Shown one piece after another: positions 26,541-35,876 of a stretch of 64,000 bases of DNA (positions are counted from its first letter, which is position 1; each line of letters opens with the position of its first letter). The stretch is from Pedobacter ginsenosidimutans (GTDB lineage: Bacteria; Bacteroidota; Bacteroidia; Sphingobacteriales; Sphingobacteriaceae): positions 496,001 to 560,000 of the forward strand of contig NZ_LMZQ01000001.1 in NCBI RefSeq assembly GCF_001442625.1, read 5' to 3'. The position numbers were made by a program, and so were the translations under genes. Below the pieces are notes generated by a model that ran no database searches, had not been told where the DNA came from, and worked only from the letters and a program-made list of their open reading frames with translations.

Positions 26541-26827
26541 CGTTGTATAATTATTAATTTATTGCTCATTGTTTTCAATGGCATTTTTCACTTGCATTTA
26601 TTTTCTCAGTGGTGTTCAAGAGAACGTTTCGCTTAGTTAATGAGCCCGCAAAAGCTCGGTTTGTTTTTAAAGGTGATGAAGCTATCAGATTTTTCACTAA
26701 TGTAAATGTTGTAACGGTGTTCAAGAAGGCTTGAGCCATTTATTCATCCCACTATGTGGTTTGAAAAATCATGATGGTTTCATACAACAAATATTCTGAA
26801 ATAAATTGAGATTGATGTCGCAGAAAA
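26541..26827. other. Gene-free region with a possible decayed coding trace
   Basis: 287 bp without a confident gene. One plus-strand frame, open to a stop at about 26737, reads as plausible protein (LVNEPAKARFVFKGDEAIRF) but has no clear start. GGTGTTCAAGA occurs twice. I see no terminator or repeat element. Confidence 0.3.
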
Positions 26828-27925
26828 TTAATCTTTTAAACTGATCCTGTTATCAGCGAATTTCAGCTGATGGCCAATAAAATCAATATCTGTCAATTCT
26901 TTAATCCGTTTAAAGGCACCATGATTATCATCCAGGGTTAAACGGTTAATCTTATCCTGTTTAACTGATACGACATCTGCATATAGAAAATTGCCCTTCG
27001 CATTTATTTTTAGCTGAAGCAAGGGCGCAATACCGTTATTGCCTTTTAAACTGAACATACCATAGGTGCAGAAATTACCCAAACTGTAAGCGATGAATTT
27101 GTTTTTATAAACCTCAACGGCTCTGGTTACATGCGGGCCATGCCCTAGCACTACATCGGCACCGGCATCAATAACAGCGTGTGCAAAAGCATAAACATTA
27201 CCTCTGTTCTCTTTATAAAAAATCTCGTTCTTACGGGGAACATGTTCAAACCTTGCGCCTTCGCCACCGCCATGAAAAGAAACAATCACAATATCGGCCA
27301 TCAATTTTAAACGGGCAACCAAAGCCTTGGCACTGTCGATTTTATTAATCGATACCGTATTCTCGTTTGGTGCAAAGGCACAGAATGCATACTTTACGCT
27401 ATCTTTTTCAAAAACTTCAAAAGGTTTGTTTACCTGCCCGGCATAATGGATCTGCAGCGAATCTAAAATCCTTGCCGTATTTTTTCTCCCCCTGGCATCA
27501 AAATCACCAACATGGTTATTGGCGATGCTTAAAACATTAAATCCTGCATCCTTGTATATCCCGGCATAGCGCTCTGGCATTCTAAAAGCGTAACAGTTAT
27601 TCGGGTTAATGCCATTACATTTGTTTGAATTACCTGAGTTGAGAAAACAGCCCTCTAAGTTTCCAAAAACAATATCCCCTTTTAATAAACTATCAACCGC
27701 CTGGAAACTGTTTAAGGCATCGTCAGGAGGGAGGTTGGTTTTAGATGGAAAAGCAGAGCCGAGCATAATATCGCCTACAGCAGTAATGGATATGGTATCC
27801 TTTGTTTTCCTGATCACCGTATCTTGTTTGGCCAAAGGCACAGTAATCTGTGCATTATTGCTCGTGCAGCTAATTAAAATAACTATTGCGATGAAGGCAA
27901 GGATTAAGGTGTTGAAAAACTTCAT
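26828..27925 (-). CDS. CapA-like metallophosphatase-fold lipoprotein
   Basis: A 365-residue protein with a lipoprotein signal (IVILISC, Cys20). The CapA fold is shown by the metal-binding blocks AVGDIMLGS, GNLEGCF, SIANNHVGDF and VLGHGPHVTRAVE. CapA proteins are linked to poly-gamma-glutamate capsule in Bacillus, but most Bacteroidota members have no pgs partners, and none is seen here. A role as a phosphoesterase acting at the envelope is possible. The NlpC/P60 gene is upstream on the same strand but is separated by a terminator. Confidence 0.8.
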   Translation of the reverse strand: MKFFNTLILAFIAIVILISCTSNNAQITVPLAKQDTVIRKTKDTISITAVGDIMLGSAFPSKTNLPPDDALNSFQAVDSLLKGDIVFGNLEGCFLNSGNSNKCNGINPNNCYAFRMPERYAGIYKDAGFNVLSIANNHVGDFDARGRKNTARILDSLQIHYAGQVNKPFEVFEKDSVKYAFCAFAPNENTVSINKIDSAKALVARLKLMADIVIVSFHGGGEGARFEHVPRKNEIFYKENRGNVYAFAHAVIDAGADVVLGHGPHVTRAVEVYKNKFIAYSLGNFCTYGMFSLKGNNGIAPLLQLKINAKGNFLYADVVSVKQDKINRLTLDDNHGAFKRIKELTDIDFIGHQLKFADNRISLKD

Positions 27926-27950
27926 TCTTGATTTTATGGTTTACAGCAAT

Positions 27951-27976
27951 CGTCATGCTGAATTTATTTCAGCATC
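27951..27976. repeat. GCTGAA-type intergenic palindrome
   Basis: CGTCATGCTGAA, then TTTATTTCAGCAT: a variant of the 22657 element without the second TGACG end. It lies just upstream of the CapA-like gene. Confidence 0.6.
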
Positions 27977-28007
27977 TATCTAATTATTAAAATGCTAAAT
28001 AATAAAA

Positions 28008-28034
28008 AAATCCTCCAAAATTTCTTTAGGAGGA
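28008..28034 (-). terminator. Terminator after the NlpC/P60 gene
   Basis: On the minus strand TCCTCC and GGAGGA form a stem with a loop of about 12 nt, followed by TTTTTTTATT. It ends the NlpC/P60 transcript. A word-shuffled segment (AACTGTCAACTGAAAATTGCC) lies between it and the gene. Confidence 0.6.
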
Positions 28035-28088
28035 TCGTATATTTTTAATTTATAACTGTCAACTGAAAATTGCCAACCGTATACGGAT

Positions 28089-28646
28089 TTATTCTACTGT
28101 AAATTCTTTCTTAAACGATTCTAAAACGCGACCGCCTTTGTAAAAATAACGGCTGTAATAAGGCTCGTTCAGGTTGCTGATTACCACACCACGAGAACTT
28201 GATGCATGTGCAAATCTGTTATCGCCCAGGTAAATACCAACATGTGAAATACTTCTGCTTTTAATCTTGAAGAAAACTAAATCGCCCTCTTTTAAATCTT
28301 CTTTAGACAATGGATCTACCATACTAAAAATATCGCGCGAATTTCTTCTGATGGTCGTGTTGAAAACTTTATCGTAAATCGCTTTAGTGAAAGCCGAACA
28401 ATCGATCCCTCTTTTGGTGTTTCCACCATAACTATAAGGCGTTCCGATCCATTCGTAAATAAACTTGTACAGTTTTAAATTCGAAGTTGCATCTACCGCA
28501 ACACCCATAACCTGCGAAAAATATTGTGATGCTAGGTTGTCGGGGTCATTTAATTCTTTACCAGATTCTTTTGTTTTTGTTTGCGCAAATGCGGCTGAGA
28601 GCGTGCAAATAGCAATTAGAGTAGAAAACAAAAATTTTTTAATCAT
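28089..28646 (-). CDS. NlpC/P60 peptidoglycan hydrolase (C40)
   Basis: A 185-residue exported protein (signal peptide 1-22, ending AFAQ). The catalytic Cys is at residue 83 in RGIDCSAFTKAIYD and the His is in SHVGIYLGDNRFAH. A helical segment of about 40 residues precedes the domain. It would cut peptide stems of peptidoglycan, as gamma-D-Glu-diamino-acid endopeptidases do. It stands as a single gene, divergent from the pdhA region. Confidence 0.88.
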   Translation of the reverse strand: MIKKFLFSTLIAICTLSAAFAQTKTKESGKELNDPDNLASQYFSQVMGVAVDATSNLKLYKFIYEWIGTPYSYGGNTKRGIDCSAFTKAIYDKVFNTTIRRNSRDIFSMVDPLSKEDLKEGDLVFFKIKSRSISHVGIYLGDNRFAHASSSRGVVISNLNEPYYSRYFYKGGRVLESFKKEFTVE

Positions 28647-29141
28647 GTTATACAGTTATGTTTGGGTATTCACTTACACATTAACGTACACCACATGGGC
28701 TTATTGTTGGTTACCAAAAGTATTAATTATACAAATGTTATCCAAATGTTAGACGTTAAAAAACGAAAGTTATTAACATTTTTGTTTTTCCGCCATCATT
28801 TTTTGTTATAAACATCCCCTAAAAATCATCTTTTCTAAAAAAAACGATTTACTTCAATACGCTAAATAGGAATAATTCTATTTTATTTTAAATTATGAGA
28901 ATAAGCATATATACAGAATTAAATTTCAGAATAAATTGATTCCATATTATGATAAAGGGTGTTGATTTAGTTATAAGAAATCGCTGTTAAATCGATATCG
29001 GCTGCCAGGGTTTATATTTAATTGTAAAACAACTGTTAAATCTGATTACAACCCTAATACTATGATGTTTTTACACTAAAAAGTGCCAAAAATTACAATA
29101 AAAAAATTAGATTTGCTGTCGCAAAAAACAAATACCCTAAA
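28647..29141. other. Long divergent region upstream of pdhA
   Basis: 495 bp, strongly AT-rich, with no gene, hairpin or repeat element. TAGATTTG at 29108-29115 is an exact TAnnTTTG -7 box 26 bp before the pdhA ATG, but no TTTG is found at the right distance upstream. The size suggests room for regulator binding. I recognised no operator. Confidence 0.45.
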
Positions 29142-30137
29142 ATGAGTGCAGTAGAAATAAATAAAGATACCTGGTTAAAGTGGTTTGAGTCGATGTTGCT
29201 TATGCGCAAATTCGAAGAAAAAACTGGCCAGTTATACGGACAACAAAAAATACGTGGCTTTTGTCATTTATACATTGGACAAGAAGCTGTAGTTGCAGGT
29301 GCAATATCTGCAATGCAAAAAGGTGATTCAATGATTACAACATACCGTGATCATGCTCATGCCTTAGCTTTAGGAGTTAGTGCTGATAGTATTATGGCAG
29401 AAATGTACGGTAAAGCTACAGGTTGCTCTAAAGGTAAAGGTGGTTCAATGCACATGTTCAGCAAAGAGCACAACTTCTACGGTGGTCATGCAATTGTTGG
29501 CGGTCAGATTCCTTTAGGCGCTGGCGTTGCTTTTGCAGAAAAATACAAAGGAACTGATAATGTTAACATTTGTTATATGGGCGATGGTGCTGTGCGCCAG
29601 GGTGCATTAAACGAAACTTTTAACATGGCCATGCTTTGGAAATTGCCTGTTATTTTTGTTTGCGAAAACAACGGTTACGCAATGGGTACCTCAGTACAAC
29701 GTACGACCAACATGACCGATATTTATAAAATAGGTTTAGGTTTTGATATGCCATGTGCACCAGTTGATGGTATGGATCCGGTTGCTGTTCACAATGCAAT
29801 GGACGAAGCGATCCAACGTGCACGTAAAGGTGAAGGACCTACTTTCTTAGAAATGAGAACTTACCGTTACCGTGGTCACTCGATGTCAGATCCGGCAAAA
29901 TACCGTACCAAAGAAGAATTAGAAGATTATAAAGCAAAAGATCCTGTTGAGCATGCAAGAGAAACGATTCTTAAAGAAAAGTATGCAGATCAAGCCTGGA
30001 TTGAAGAAGTAGAAGCTAAAGTAAAAGCAATTGTAGATCAGGCCGTAAAATTTGCTGAAGAATCTCCTTGGCCTGATGCATCTGAATTATACAAAGATGT
30101 ATATATGCAACAGGACTACCCTTACGTAATGGACTAA
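29142..30137 (+). CDS. pdhA: Pyruvate dehydrogenase E1 component, alpha subunit
   Basis: A 331-residue thiamine-diphosphate enzyme subunit of the branched alpha/beta E1 type. The ThDP/Mg motif runs from GDG (147-149) to ENN (near 176), and the phosphorylation-loop-like RYRGHSMSDPAKYR is kept. It decarboxylates pyruvate and passes the acetyl group to the E2 lipoyl arm. The E2 gene follows after 30 bp and is surely co-transcribed. The beta subunit and E3 are not in the window, so they must be encoded elsewhere. Confidence 0.93.
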   Translation: MSAVEINKDTWLKWFESMLLMRKFEEKTGQLYGQQKIRGFCHLYIGQEAVVAGAISAMQKGDSMITTYRDHAHALALGVSADSIMAEMYGKATGCSKGKGGSMHMFSKEHNFYGGHAIVGGQIPLGAGVAFAEKYKGTDNVNICYMGDGAVRQGALNETFNMAMLWKLPVIFVCENNGYAMGTSVQRTTNMTDIYKIGLGFDMPCAPVDGMDPVAVHNAMDEAIQRARKGEGPTFLEMRTYRYRGHSMSDPAKYRTKEELEDYKAKDPVEHARETILKEKYADQAWIEEVEAKVKAIVDQAVKFAEESPWPDASELYKDVYMQQDYPYVMD

Positions 30138-30167
30138 TATTAATAAGATTTCAATTAATTAGATATA

Positions 30168-31844
30168 ATGGCTGATGTAATTAAAATGCCCAAAATGAGC
30201 GACACCATGACCGAAGGGGTTTTGGCAAAGTGGCATAAAAAAGTGGGCGATAAAGTGAAAAGCGGCGATGTTTTGGCAGAAGTAGAAACTGACAAAGCAA
30301 CAATGGATATGGAATCTTATTGGGATGGGACTCTTTTATACGTAGGTGTAGAAGAAGGAACAGCTGTTCCTGTTGATGCCATCATGGCCGTTATTGGTAA
30401 AGAAGGCGAAGATTATAAAGCAGCATTAGACGCTGAAAAAGGCGCAGAAGCTCCAAAAGCCGAAAGTGCTGAAGCACCAAAGGCTGAAGAGAAAAAAGAA
30501 GAAGCTGCACCTGCTCAGGGCGGTGGCCTAAGCGAAGAAGAATTAGCAGCAAAAGGTGTTACGGTTATCCGCATGCCTTTGTTAAGCGATACCATGACTG
30601 AAGGCGTAATTGCCGAATGGCATAAAAAAGTTGGCGATAAAGTAAAAGATGATGATGTTCTTGCTGATGTAGAAACCGATAAGGCAACTATGGAAGTAAT
30701 GGGCTATGCAACCGGAACTTTATTACACATTGGTGTAGAGAAAGGTGCTGCTGCAAAAGTGAACGGAATTATCGCTATCGTTGGTCCTGAAGGAACTGAT
30801 GTGAGCGGAATTTTAGCAGGCGGCTCAGCCCCGGCTCCAAAAGCTGAAAGTGCTGAAGCACCTAAAGAAGAAAAATCTGCAACTGTTGCTGAAATTGAAA
30901 CACCAAGAACTTCATCATGTGGTACAACTACAGATAACCGCGATAGCCGCGTTAAAGCATCTCCTTTAGCTAAGAAAATTGCTAAAGATAAAGGGATCGA
31001 TTTAGCACAGGTTGCAGGTAGTGCAGAAGGTGGCCGTATCATTAAAAAAGATATCGAAAACTTCAAACCAACTGCAGCGCCAGCAAAAGCAGAAGCTGCA
31101 TCAGCTCCGGCTGCCGAGAAAGCTGCTGCACCAGCACCAGTTATTCCTCAATTTGTTGGTGAAGTTAAATTTACGGAAGCTCCTGTTTCGCAGATGCGTA
31201 AAGTAATTGCAAAACGTTTAGCAGAAAGTTTATTTACCGCTCCACACTTCTACTTAACCATCAGCATTGATATGGACAATGCAATGGCTGCCCGTACGGC
31301 AATCAACGCTGTTGCTCCGGTTAAGGTTTCTTTCAACGATATCGTAATTAAAGCGGTTGCTGTTGCATTGAAAAAACACCCAGCTGTTAACTCATCATGG
31401 GGTGGCGATAAAATCAGATTTAACGAACATACTAACATTGGTGTAGCGATGGCTGTTGAAGATGGTTTATTGGTACCGGTAGTGCGTTTCGCTGATGGTA
31501 AATCTTTATCACATATCTCAGCAGAAGTTAAAGACTTTGGTGGTAAAGCAAAAGCTAAAAAATTACAACCGGCAGATTGGGAAGGTTCTACTTTCACCGT
31601 ATCTAACTTAGGTATGTTTGGTATTGATGAGTTTACTTCAATTATCAACTCTCCTGACGGTGCAATTTTATCAGTAGGTGCTATACAACAGGTTCCTGTT
31701 GTTAAAAACGGTGCTGTTGTTCCTGGCAACGTAATGAAATTGACTTTAGGTTGCGATCACCGTGTGGTTGATGGTGCAACCGGAGCACAGTTCTTACAAA
31801 CATTAAAAGGTTTATTAGAAGAGCCGATCAGGTTATTAGCTTAA
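30168..31844 (+). CDS. pdhC: Pyruvate dehydrogenase E2, dihydrolipoamide acetyltransferase with two lipoyl domains
   Basis: A 558-residue multidomain protein: lipoyl domain 1 (about 1-77, lipoyl-Lys43 in ETDKATM), an Ala/Glu/Pro/Lys-rich linker, lipoyl domain 2 (about 130-207, Lys172), a second linker, the peripheral-subunit-binding domain (about 265-300, SPLAKKIAKDKGIDL) and a third linker. The catalytic core starts near 325, with the active-site His531 in DHRVVDG. It transfers acetyl groups to CoA and forms the core of the complex. The two lipoyl domains are alike but not identical, so an old duplication. A strong terminator follows. Confidence 0.93.
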   Translation: MADVIKMPKMSDTMTEGVLAKWHKKVGDKVKSGDVLAEVETDKATMDMESYWDGTLLYVGVEEGTAVPVDAIMAVIGKEGEDYKAALDAEKGAEAPKAESAEAPKAEEKKEEAAPAQGGGLSEEELAAKGVTVIRMPLLSDTMTEGVIAEWHKKVGDKVKDDDVLADVETDKATMEVMGYATGTLLHIGVEKGAAAKVNGIIAIVGPEGTDVSGILAGGSAPAPKAESAEAPKEEKSATVAEIETPRTSSCGTTTDNRDSRVKASPLAKKIAKDKGIDLAQVAGSAEGGRIIKKDIENFKPTAAPAKAEAASAPAAEKAAAPAPVIPQFVGEVKFTEAPVSQMRKVIAKRLAESLFTAPHFYLTISIDMDNAMAARTAINAVAPVKVSFNDIVIKAVAVALKKHPAVNSSWGGDKIRFNEHTNIGVAMAVEDGLLVPVVRFADGKSLSHISAEVKDFGGKAKAKKLQPADWEGSTFTVSNLGMFGIDEFTSIINSPDGAILSVGAIQQVPVVKNGAVVPGNVMKLTLGCDHRVVDGATGAQFLQTLKGLLEEPIRLLA

Positions 31845-31850
31845 TACTTT

Positions 31851-31876
31851 GTCATCCTGAGCTTGTCGAAGGATCT
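31851..31876. repeat. CCTGAGCTTGTCGAAGG intergenic element
   Basis: GTCATCCTGAGCTTGTCGAAGGATCTCA. The CCT..AGG arms are a variant of the GTCAT palindrome group. The inverse form occurs at 47326-47349. It directly follows the pdhC stop codon. Confidence 0.6.
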
Positions 31877-31890
31877 CAATATAAAATTTA

Positions 31891-31919
31891 AAAGCCATCC
31901 CTATAGGGTGGCTTTTTTG
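31891..31919 (+). terminator. Intrinsic terminator after pdhC
   Basis: AAAGCCATCCCTATAGGGTGGCTTTTTT: almost a full palindrome with a T run, typical of a strong terminator. Confidence 0.8.
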
Positions 31920-31988
31920 CGTTAAGGAGAGCCACTCGTAAATGGCTAATAATTTGCTATTTTTGATTAGAACCTTAACCCAAAATAA

Positions 31989-33767
31989 ATGAAGAAGATA
32001 TTTCTTTTTGCTGCCTGTATTACGGCGTTTGCTGCCTGTAAACAAAAAAGCAGTTCAGACAATACTACCGAAAACAAAGCTTTTGCTGCCTTGTGCGAAC
32101 AATACTATCAGGAGGGATTAAAACTGAACCCTATTAACGCCACTTATATTGGCGACGAGCGTTATAACGACCTTTTAGCCAACGATGGATCCCAAGCCTA
32201 TATAAAAGAATTTAAAAGCTATAACGAACGTTATTTAGATAGCCTGGGCAAATACGACAGAGAAAGCCTAAGTGCAAACGACAAATTATCTTTTGATTAT
32301 TTAAAAGATCAGTTGGATATCAATATCGAAGGCCTTAAATATCATTTCGAATACCTGCCGTTCAACCAAATGTTTGCTCTGCCTTTAACCATTGGTCAGT
32401 TTGGCGCTGGTACCGGCATCCAACCTTTTAAAACTGTAAAAAATTATGAAGATTGGTTAAAACGTATTGATGCCTTTTCGGTATGGGCCGATACCGCCAT
32501 TGGCAATTTTAAAAAAGGTGCCGCCGCCGGTATTGTATTGCCAAAAGCATTGGTGATTAAAATGATCCCTCAAATGCAGAGTATGGTTGTGGCTAAACCC
32601 GAAGAAAGTTTATTTTATGGGCCAATCAAATTAATGCCTGCAAGTTTTTCTGCGGCAGATAAACAAAAATTAACAGAAGCTTACCGCAATTCGATCACTA
32701 AAGTAATTGTTCCTACCTATAAAAAATTGGGCGATTACCTGCAGAACGAATATCTGCCAAAAACAAGAACTACCTCAGGCTATTCTGCCATGCCAGGCGG
32801 TTTGGCCTGGTATACTTATCTGGTTAAACAACAAACTACCACCAACAAAACGCCCGAGGAGATCTATCAAACGGGCTTAAAAGAAGTCGCCAGGATTAAA
32901 GGCCAAATGGATAGCATCAAAAACTTAGTTGGCTTTAAGGGTGATTTGAAGGCTTTTTTCGAGTACATGAAAACAGATAAAAAATTCATGCCTTATAAAA
33001 CACCAAAAGAAGTTTTAGCTGCCTTTGAGAATATCCACCAGCGCATGAAACCCAATTTGAAGAAAATGTTTGATGTTGAACCTAAAACACCTTTCGAAAT
33101 CCGCCAAACAGAAGCTTTCAGAGCAGCATCGGCAAGTGCAGAGTATAATCCAGGTTCGGCTGACGGATCACGTCCAGGGATCTTTTATGTGCCAATTTTA
33201 GATGCTAAAACATTTAACACTACCTCAGGCATGGAATCTCTTTTTCTTCATGAGGCAATTCCAGGCCACCATTATCAGATTTCTTTAACCCAAGAAAATA
33301 AATCGCTACCTAATTTCCGCCGTTTTGGCGGACATAATGCTTATGTAGAAGGTTGGGCATTATACTGTGAATCGTTGGGTAAAGAACTAGGCTTATACCA
33401 AGATCCTTACCAGCACATGGGTGCTTTGGGCGATGAAATGCACAGGGCCATCCGTTTAGTGGTTGATGTGGCCATCCATACTAAAAACATGAGCAGAGAG
33501 GAAGCCATAAAATACATGACAGACAATGAAGCCATCAGCACTGAAGGTGCAACAGCAGAAATTGAACGTTATATGGGTATACCTGCACAAGCTTTAGGCT
33601 ATAAAACCGGGGCAATGAAAATAAGGGAATTGAGAACCAAATATGAGAAAGAATTAGGTCCGAAATTTAAACTGGCCGCCTTTCATACTGCAGTTTTAAA
33701 AGATGGATCGTTCCCTTTATCTGTTTTTGAAGCGAAGATGGATACCTGGGCCGAAAGCCAGAAGTAG
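31989..33767 (+). CDS. DUF885 family lipoprotein, putative metallopeptidase
   Basis: A 592-residue protein with a lipoprotein signal (ITAFAAC, Cys17). The family metal-binding motif HEAIPGHH is at 421-428, in an HExxGHH-type site, and downstream EGWALYCESLG offers a further Glu ligand. DUF885 proteins are helical and resemble M32/M3-like peptidases. Few members are characterised. Together with the M1 and M13 enzymes it gives this window three exported zinc-peptidase-like proteins. TATTTTTG at 31958-31965 may be its -7 element. Confidence 0.85.
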   Translation: MKKIFLFAACITAFAACKQKSSSDNTTENKAFAALCEQYYQEGLKLNPINATYIGDERYNDLLANDGSQAYIKEFKSYNERYLDSLGKYDRESLSANDKLSFDYLKDQLDINIEGLKYHFEYLPFNQMFALPLTIGQFGAGTGIQPFKTVKNYEDWLKRIDAFSVWADTAIGNFKKGAAAGIVLPKALVIKMIPQMQSMVVAKPEESLFYGPIKLMPASFSAADKQKLTEAYRNSITKVIVPTYKKLGDYLQNEYLPKTRTTSGYSAMPGGLAWYTYLVKQQTTTNKTPEEIYQTGLKEVARIKGQMDSIKNLVGFKGDLKAFFEYMKTDKKFMPYKTPKEVLAAFENIHQRMKPNLKKMFDVEPKTPFEIRQTEAFRAASASAEYNPGSADGSRPGIFYVPILDAKTFNTTSGMESLFLHEAIPGHHYQISLTQENKSLPNFRRFGGHNAYVEGWALYCESLGKELGLYQDPYQHMGALGDEMHRAIRLVVDVAIHTKNMSREEAIKYMTDNEAISTEGATAEIERYMGIPAQALGYKTGAMKIRELRTKYEKELGPKFKLAAFHTAVLKDGSFPLSVFEAKMDTWAESQK

Positions 33768-33802
33768 TTCTATTTGTCATTGTGTATCGTTATTCAAGAA
33801 GT

Positions 33803-33924
33803 CGTCATTTCGAGCGAACCCGATAGCTATCGGGTGCAACGCAGCGAGAACCACGCAGTACTCAGCGAAGCTAAATCTGTACAGATAGATCTCTCCATTC
33901 CGCGATGCTCCAGTCGAGATGACG
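33803..33924. repeat. GTCATTTCGA intergenic element, full copy
   Basis: Ends CGTCATTTCGAGCGAA and CCAGTCGAGATGACG. The core includes GATAGCTATCGG (a palindrome shared with the 14.6 kb copy), GAGAACCACGCAGTACTCAG and GATAGATCTCTCCATTCCGC. Same orientation as the 12.9 kb copy. Confidence 0.8.
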
Positions 33925-34019
33925 ACTATGTAAATAATCTGCGGGAATCTAACCGCTCAATTCATTAAATCTCGAAACCCTTTGCCCATTACTTTGTTAA
34001 ATAATAAAACACCCAAATC

Positions 34020-34571
34020 ATGGACAAAGAAAAATTGATACAAGAAGCCTACTTGGTTGCACATAAAATAGAGGAGAATGGCAATTTTCCAAACAATCCT
34101 ACTTTACCGTTAATGATTTACAAAGGTACATTTAGGCTGCACCCTGATGATACCGAAGAAGTAATCAAGAAAGTTTTCGCACAGAACGGGTATACCAATG
34201 CCTGGGTTGATGGTATTTTTGATTACCACCACTATCACAGCAATACACACGAGGTTATGGGCGTATTTTGTGGTAAAGCCGATGTACAGTTTGGAGGCGA
34301 TCACGGTGTTTGTATAGAACTGGATAAAGGTGATGTAATTATCATCCCCGCGGGTGTAGCACATAAAAAACTGAACTCAACCGATGACTTCACCGTTGTT
34401 GGTGCATACCCAAATGGCTCAGACTACGATATTAAATATGGCAAAGCCGAAGAGCGGCCTGAAGCAGATGAAACCATCGCCAAAGTGAAAAACCCAGACA
34501 GCGATCCCGTTTATGGAAGTAAAGGTCACTTATTTGAATGCTGGTACAATCAAAATTGCGAAAATGTGTAA
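34020..34571 (+). CDS. Cupin domain protein (YjlB-like)
   Basis: A 183-residue soluble protein. The metal-binding cupin motif 1 is FDYHHYHSNTHEVMGVFCG (near residues 68-86), and motif 2 is GDVIIIPAGVAHKKL. The N-terminal KLIQEAYLV part and overall length match the YjlB-type cupins, of unknown substrate. The four His residues and the Glu of the two motifs are all present, so a metal enzyme or a ligand sensor is likely. The gene stands alone, with a GTCATTTCGA element upstream. Confidence 0.75.
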   Translation: MDKEKLIQEAYLVAHKIEENGNFPNNPTLPLMIYKGTFRLHPDDTEEVIKKVFAQNGYTNAWVDGIFDYHHYHSNTHEVMGVFCGKADVQFGGDHGVCIELDKGDVIIIPAGVAHKKLNSTDDFTVVGAYPNGSDYDIKYGKAEERPEADETIAKVKNPDSDPVYGSKGHLFECWYNQNCENV

Positions 34572-34639
34572 AACTCTTTCGTTTTAACCGTCTAAAATTC
34601 TTTAATTTTCGGGTTTTAAATACACTATCCTTAATATAA

Positions 34640-35872
34640 ATGAATTTTCGATATATATGTTCAGCATTAGCCCTCTCTGTAACTTTACTAACCGCATGTT
34701 CAAGCAAAAAATCTGAAGAGAAAAAGGCCGCTGAAAAAAAAATCCGCACCAAAGACGACGACAAAGCAGATAGCCTCTTATTGGTTTATAATCCGCAAAA
34801 AGGTGATAAATGGATTGCTGATTTTGTAGATAACCTACATCGGAAATTCAATTTCAACGGAAATATGCTGGTAGCCAAAGATGGAAAAATTCTTTACGAA
34901 AAAGCCGTTGGATGGGCAGATTACCTGCACCGCGATAGTTTAACCATCAACTCAGAATTTGAGTTGGCTTCAATTACCAAAACCTTTACCGGTACAGCCA
35001 TTATGCAATTGGTAGAAGCCGGAAAACTTTCGTTAAACGATAATGTAAAAAAATTCTATCCTAATTTCCCATACGAGGGCATAACAGTGAAATTATTGCT
35101 TTCTCACCGCAGCGGCATGATGAACTATGTGTACTTTATAGATGATATCTGGCGTAAGGAAAAACGAAACATGAAAAAAGGCGTAACCAATCAGGAAGTA
35201 ATGAATGTTATTGCCGAGCGGAAACCAAACCCGTATACTAAACCCGATAACCGTTTTCACTACAACAACTCAAACTTTATGGTTTTGGGTGCCATTATAG
35301 AAAAGGTAACCGGACAACGTTACTCGCAGTATATGATGGAGCATGTGTTTAAGCCTGCCGGATTAAAGCATACGCATGTGTATAGCACCACTGAGTATGA
35401 AAAAATTCCTGTTGATGTGGTTGGTCACGACCGTAATAGTTTCAGATATTCTGTTGCGCAGAATTTTTTAGACGGCCCGGTTGGGGATAAAGGCATTTAC
35501 AGCACGGTACACGATTTGGTATTATTTGATAAATACTTGAAAAACGGAAGATTACTGACCAAAAAAAGTCTCGATTCGGCGTATGTAGGTCGCAATAAGC
35601 CTATAAACGGTCATTTTAACTATGGCTATGGCTGGAGGATGTTCGACGGCGAAAATATGGACAAAGTAGTTTACCACACAGGTTGGTGGCATGGTTTCCG
35701 CCATATTTATGTGCGGGATTTAAACAAAAACATCGTAATTATATTTTTAGGCAATCTTACTAATGGAAGTTTGATGCATCTTGACGAGCTGTACAAGCAT
35801 TTCAATATGCCTATTATCCGTAAAGGGGCTTACCATGGCAATGGAAGTTTGCCGGGAAGCGACGAGGATTAA
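34640..35872 (+). CDS. Class C beta-lactamase-family serine hydrolase (lipoprotein)
   Basis: A 410-residue protein with a lipoprotein signal (VTLLTAC, Cys20). The S-x-x-K nucleophile is SITK in ELASITKTFTGTAIMQ, the tyrosine motif is YNN in FHYNNSNFMVLG, and the third motif is the HTGWWHG segment. It is probably a D-alanyl-D-alanine-type peptidase or esterase acting in the periplasm, not a resistance beta-lactamase. The stop codon is 4 bp before the next gene, so co-expression is likely. Confidence 0.85.
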   Translation: MNFRYICSALALSVTLLTACSSKKSEEKKAAEKKIRTKDDDKADSLLLVYNPQKGDKWIADFVDNLHRKFNFNGNMLVAKDGKILYEKAVGWADYLHRDSLTINSEFELASITKTFTGTAIMQLVEAGKLSLNDNVKKFYPNFPYEGITVKLLLSHRSGMMNYVYFIDDIWRKEKRNMKKGVTNQEVMNVIAERKPNPYTKPDNRFHYNNSNFMVLGAIIEKVTGQRYSQYMMEHVFKPAGLKHTHVYSTTEYEKIPVDVVGHDRNSFRYSVAQNFLDGPVGDKGIYSTVHDLVLFDKYLKNGRLLTKKSLDSAYVGRNKPINGHFNYGYGWRMFDGENMDKVVYHTGWWHGFRHIYVRDLNKNIVIIFLGNLTNGSLMHLDELYKHFNMPIIRKGAYHGNGSLPGSDED

Positions 35873-35876
35873 ATTT

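Noticed and set aside
28647..29141. Possible riboswitch or leader RNA before pdhA
   Set aside because: No conserved core (thiamine, lipoate or other) and no terminator/antiterminator pair was recognised.
33703..33968. Two overlapping plus-strand frames at the end of the DUF885 gene
   Set aside because: Both run out of the DUF885 gene into a GTCATTTCGA element and have no homology features.
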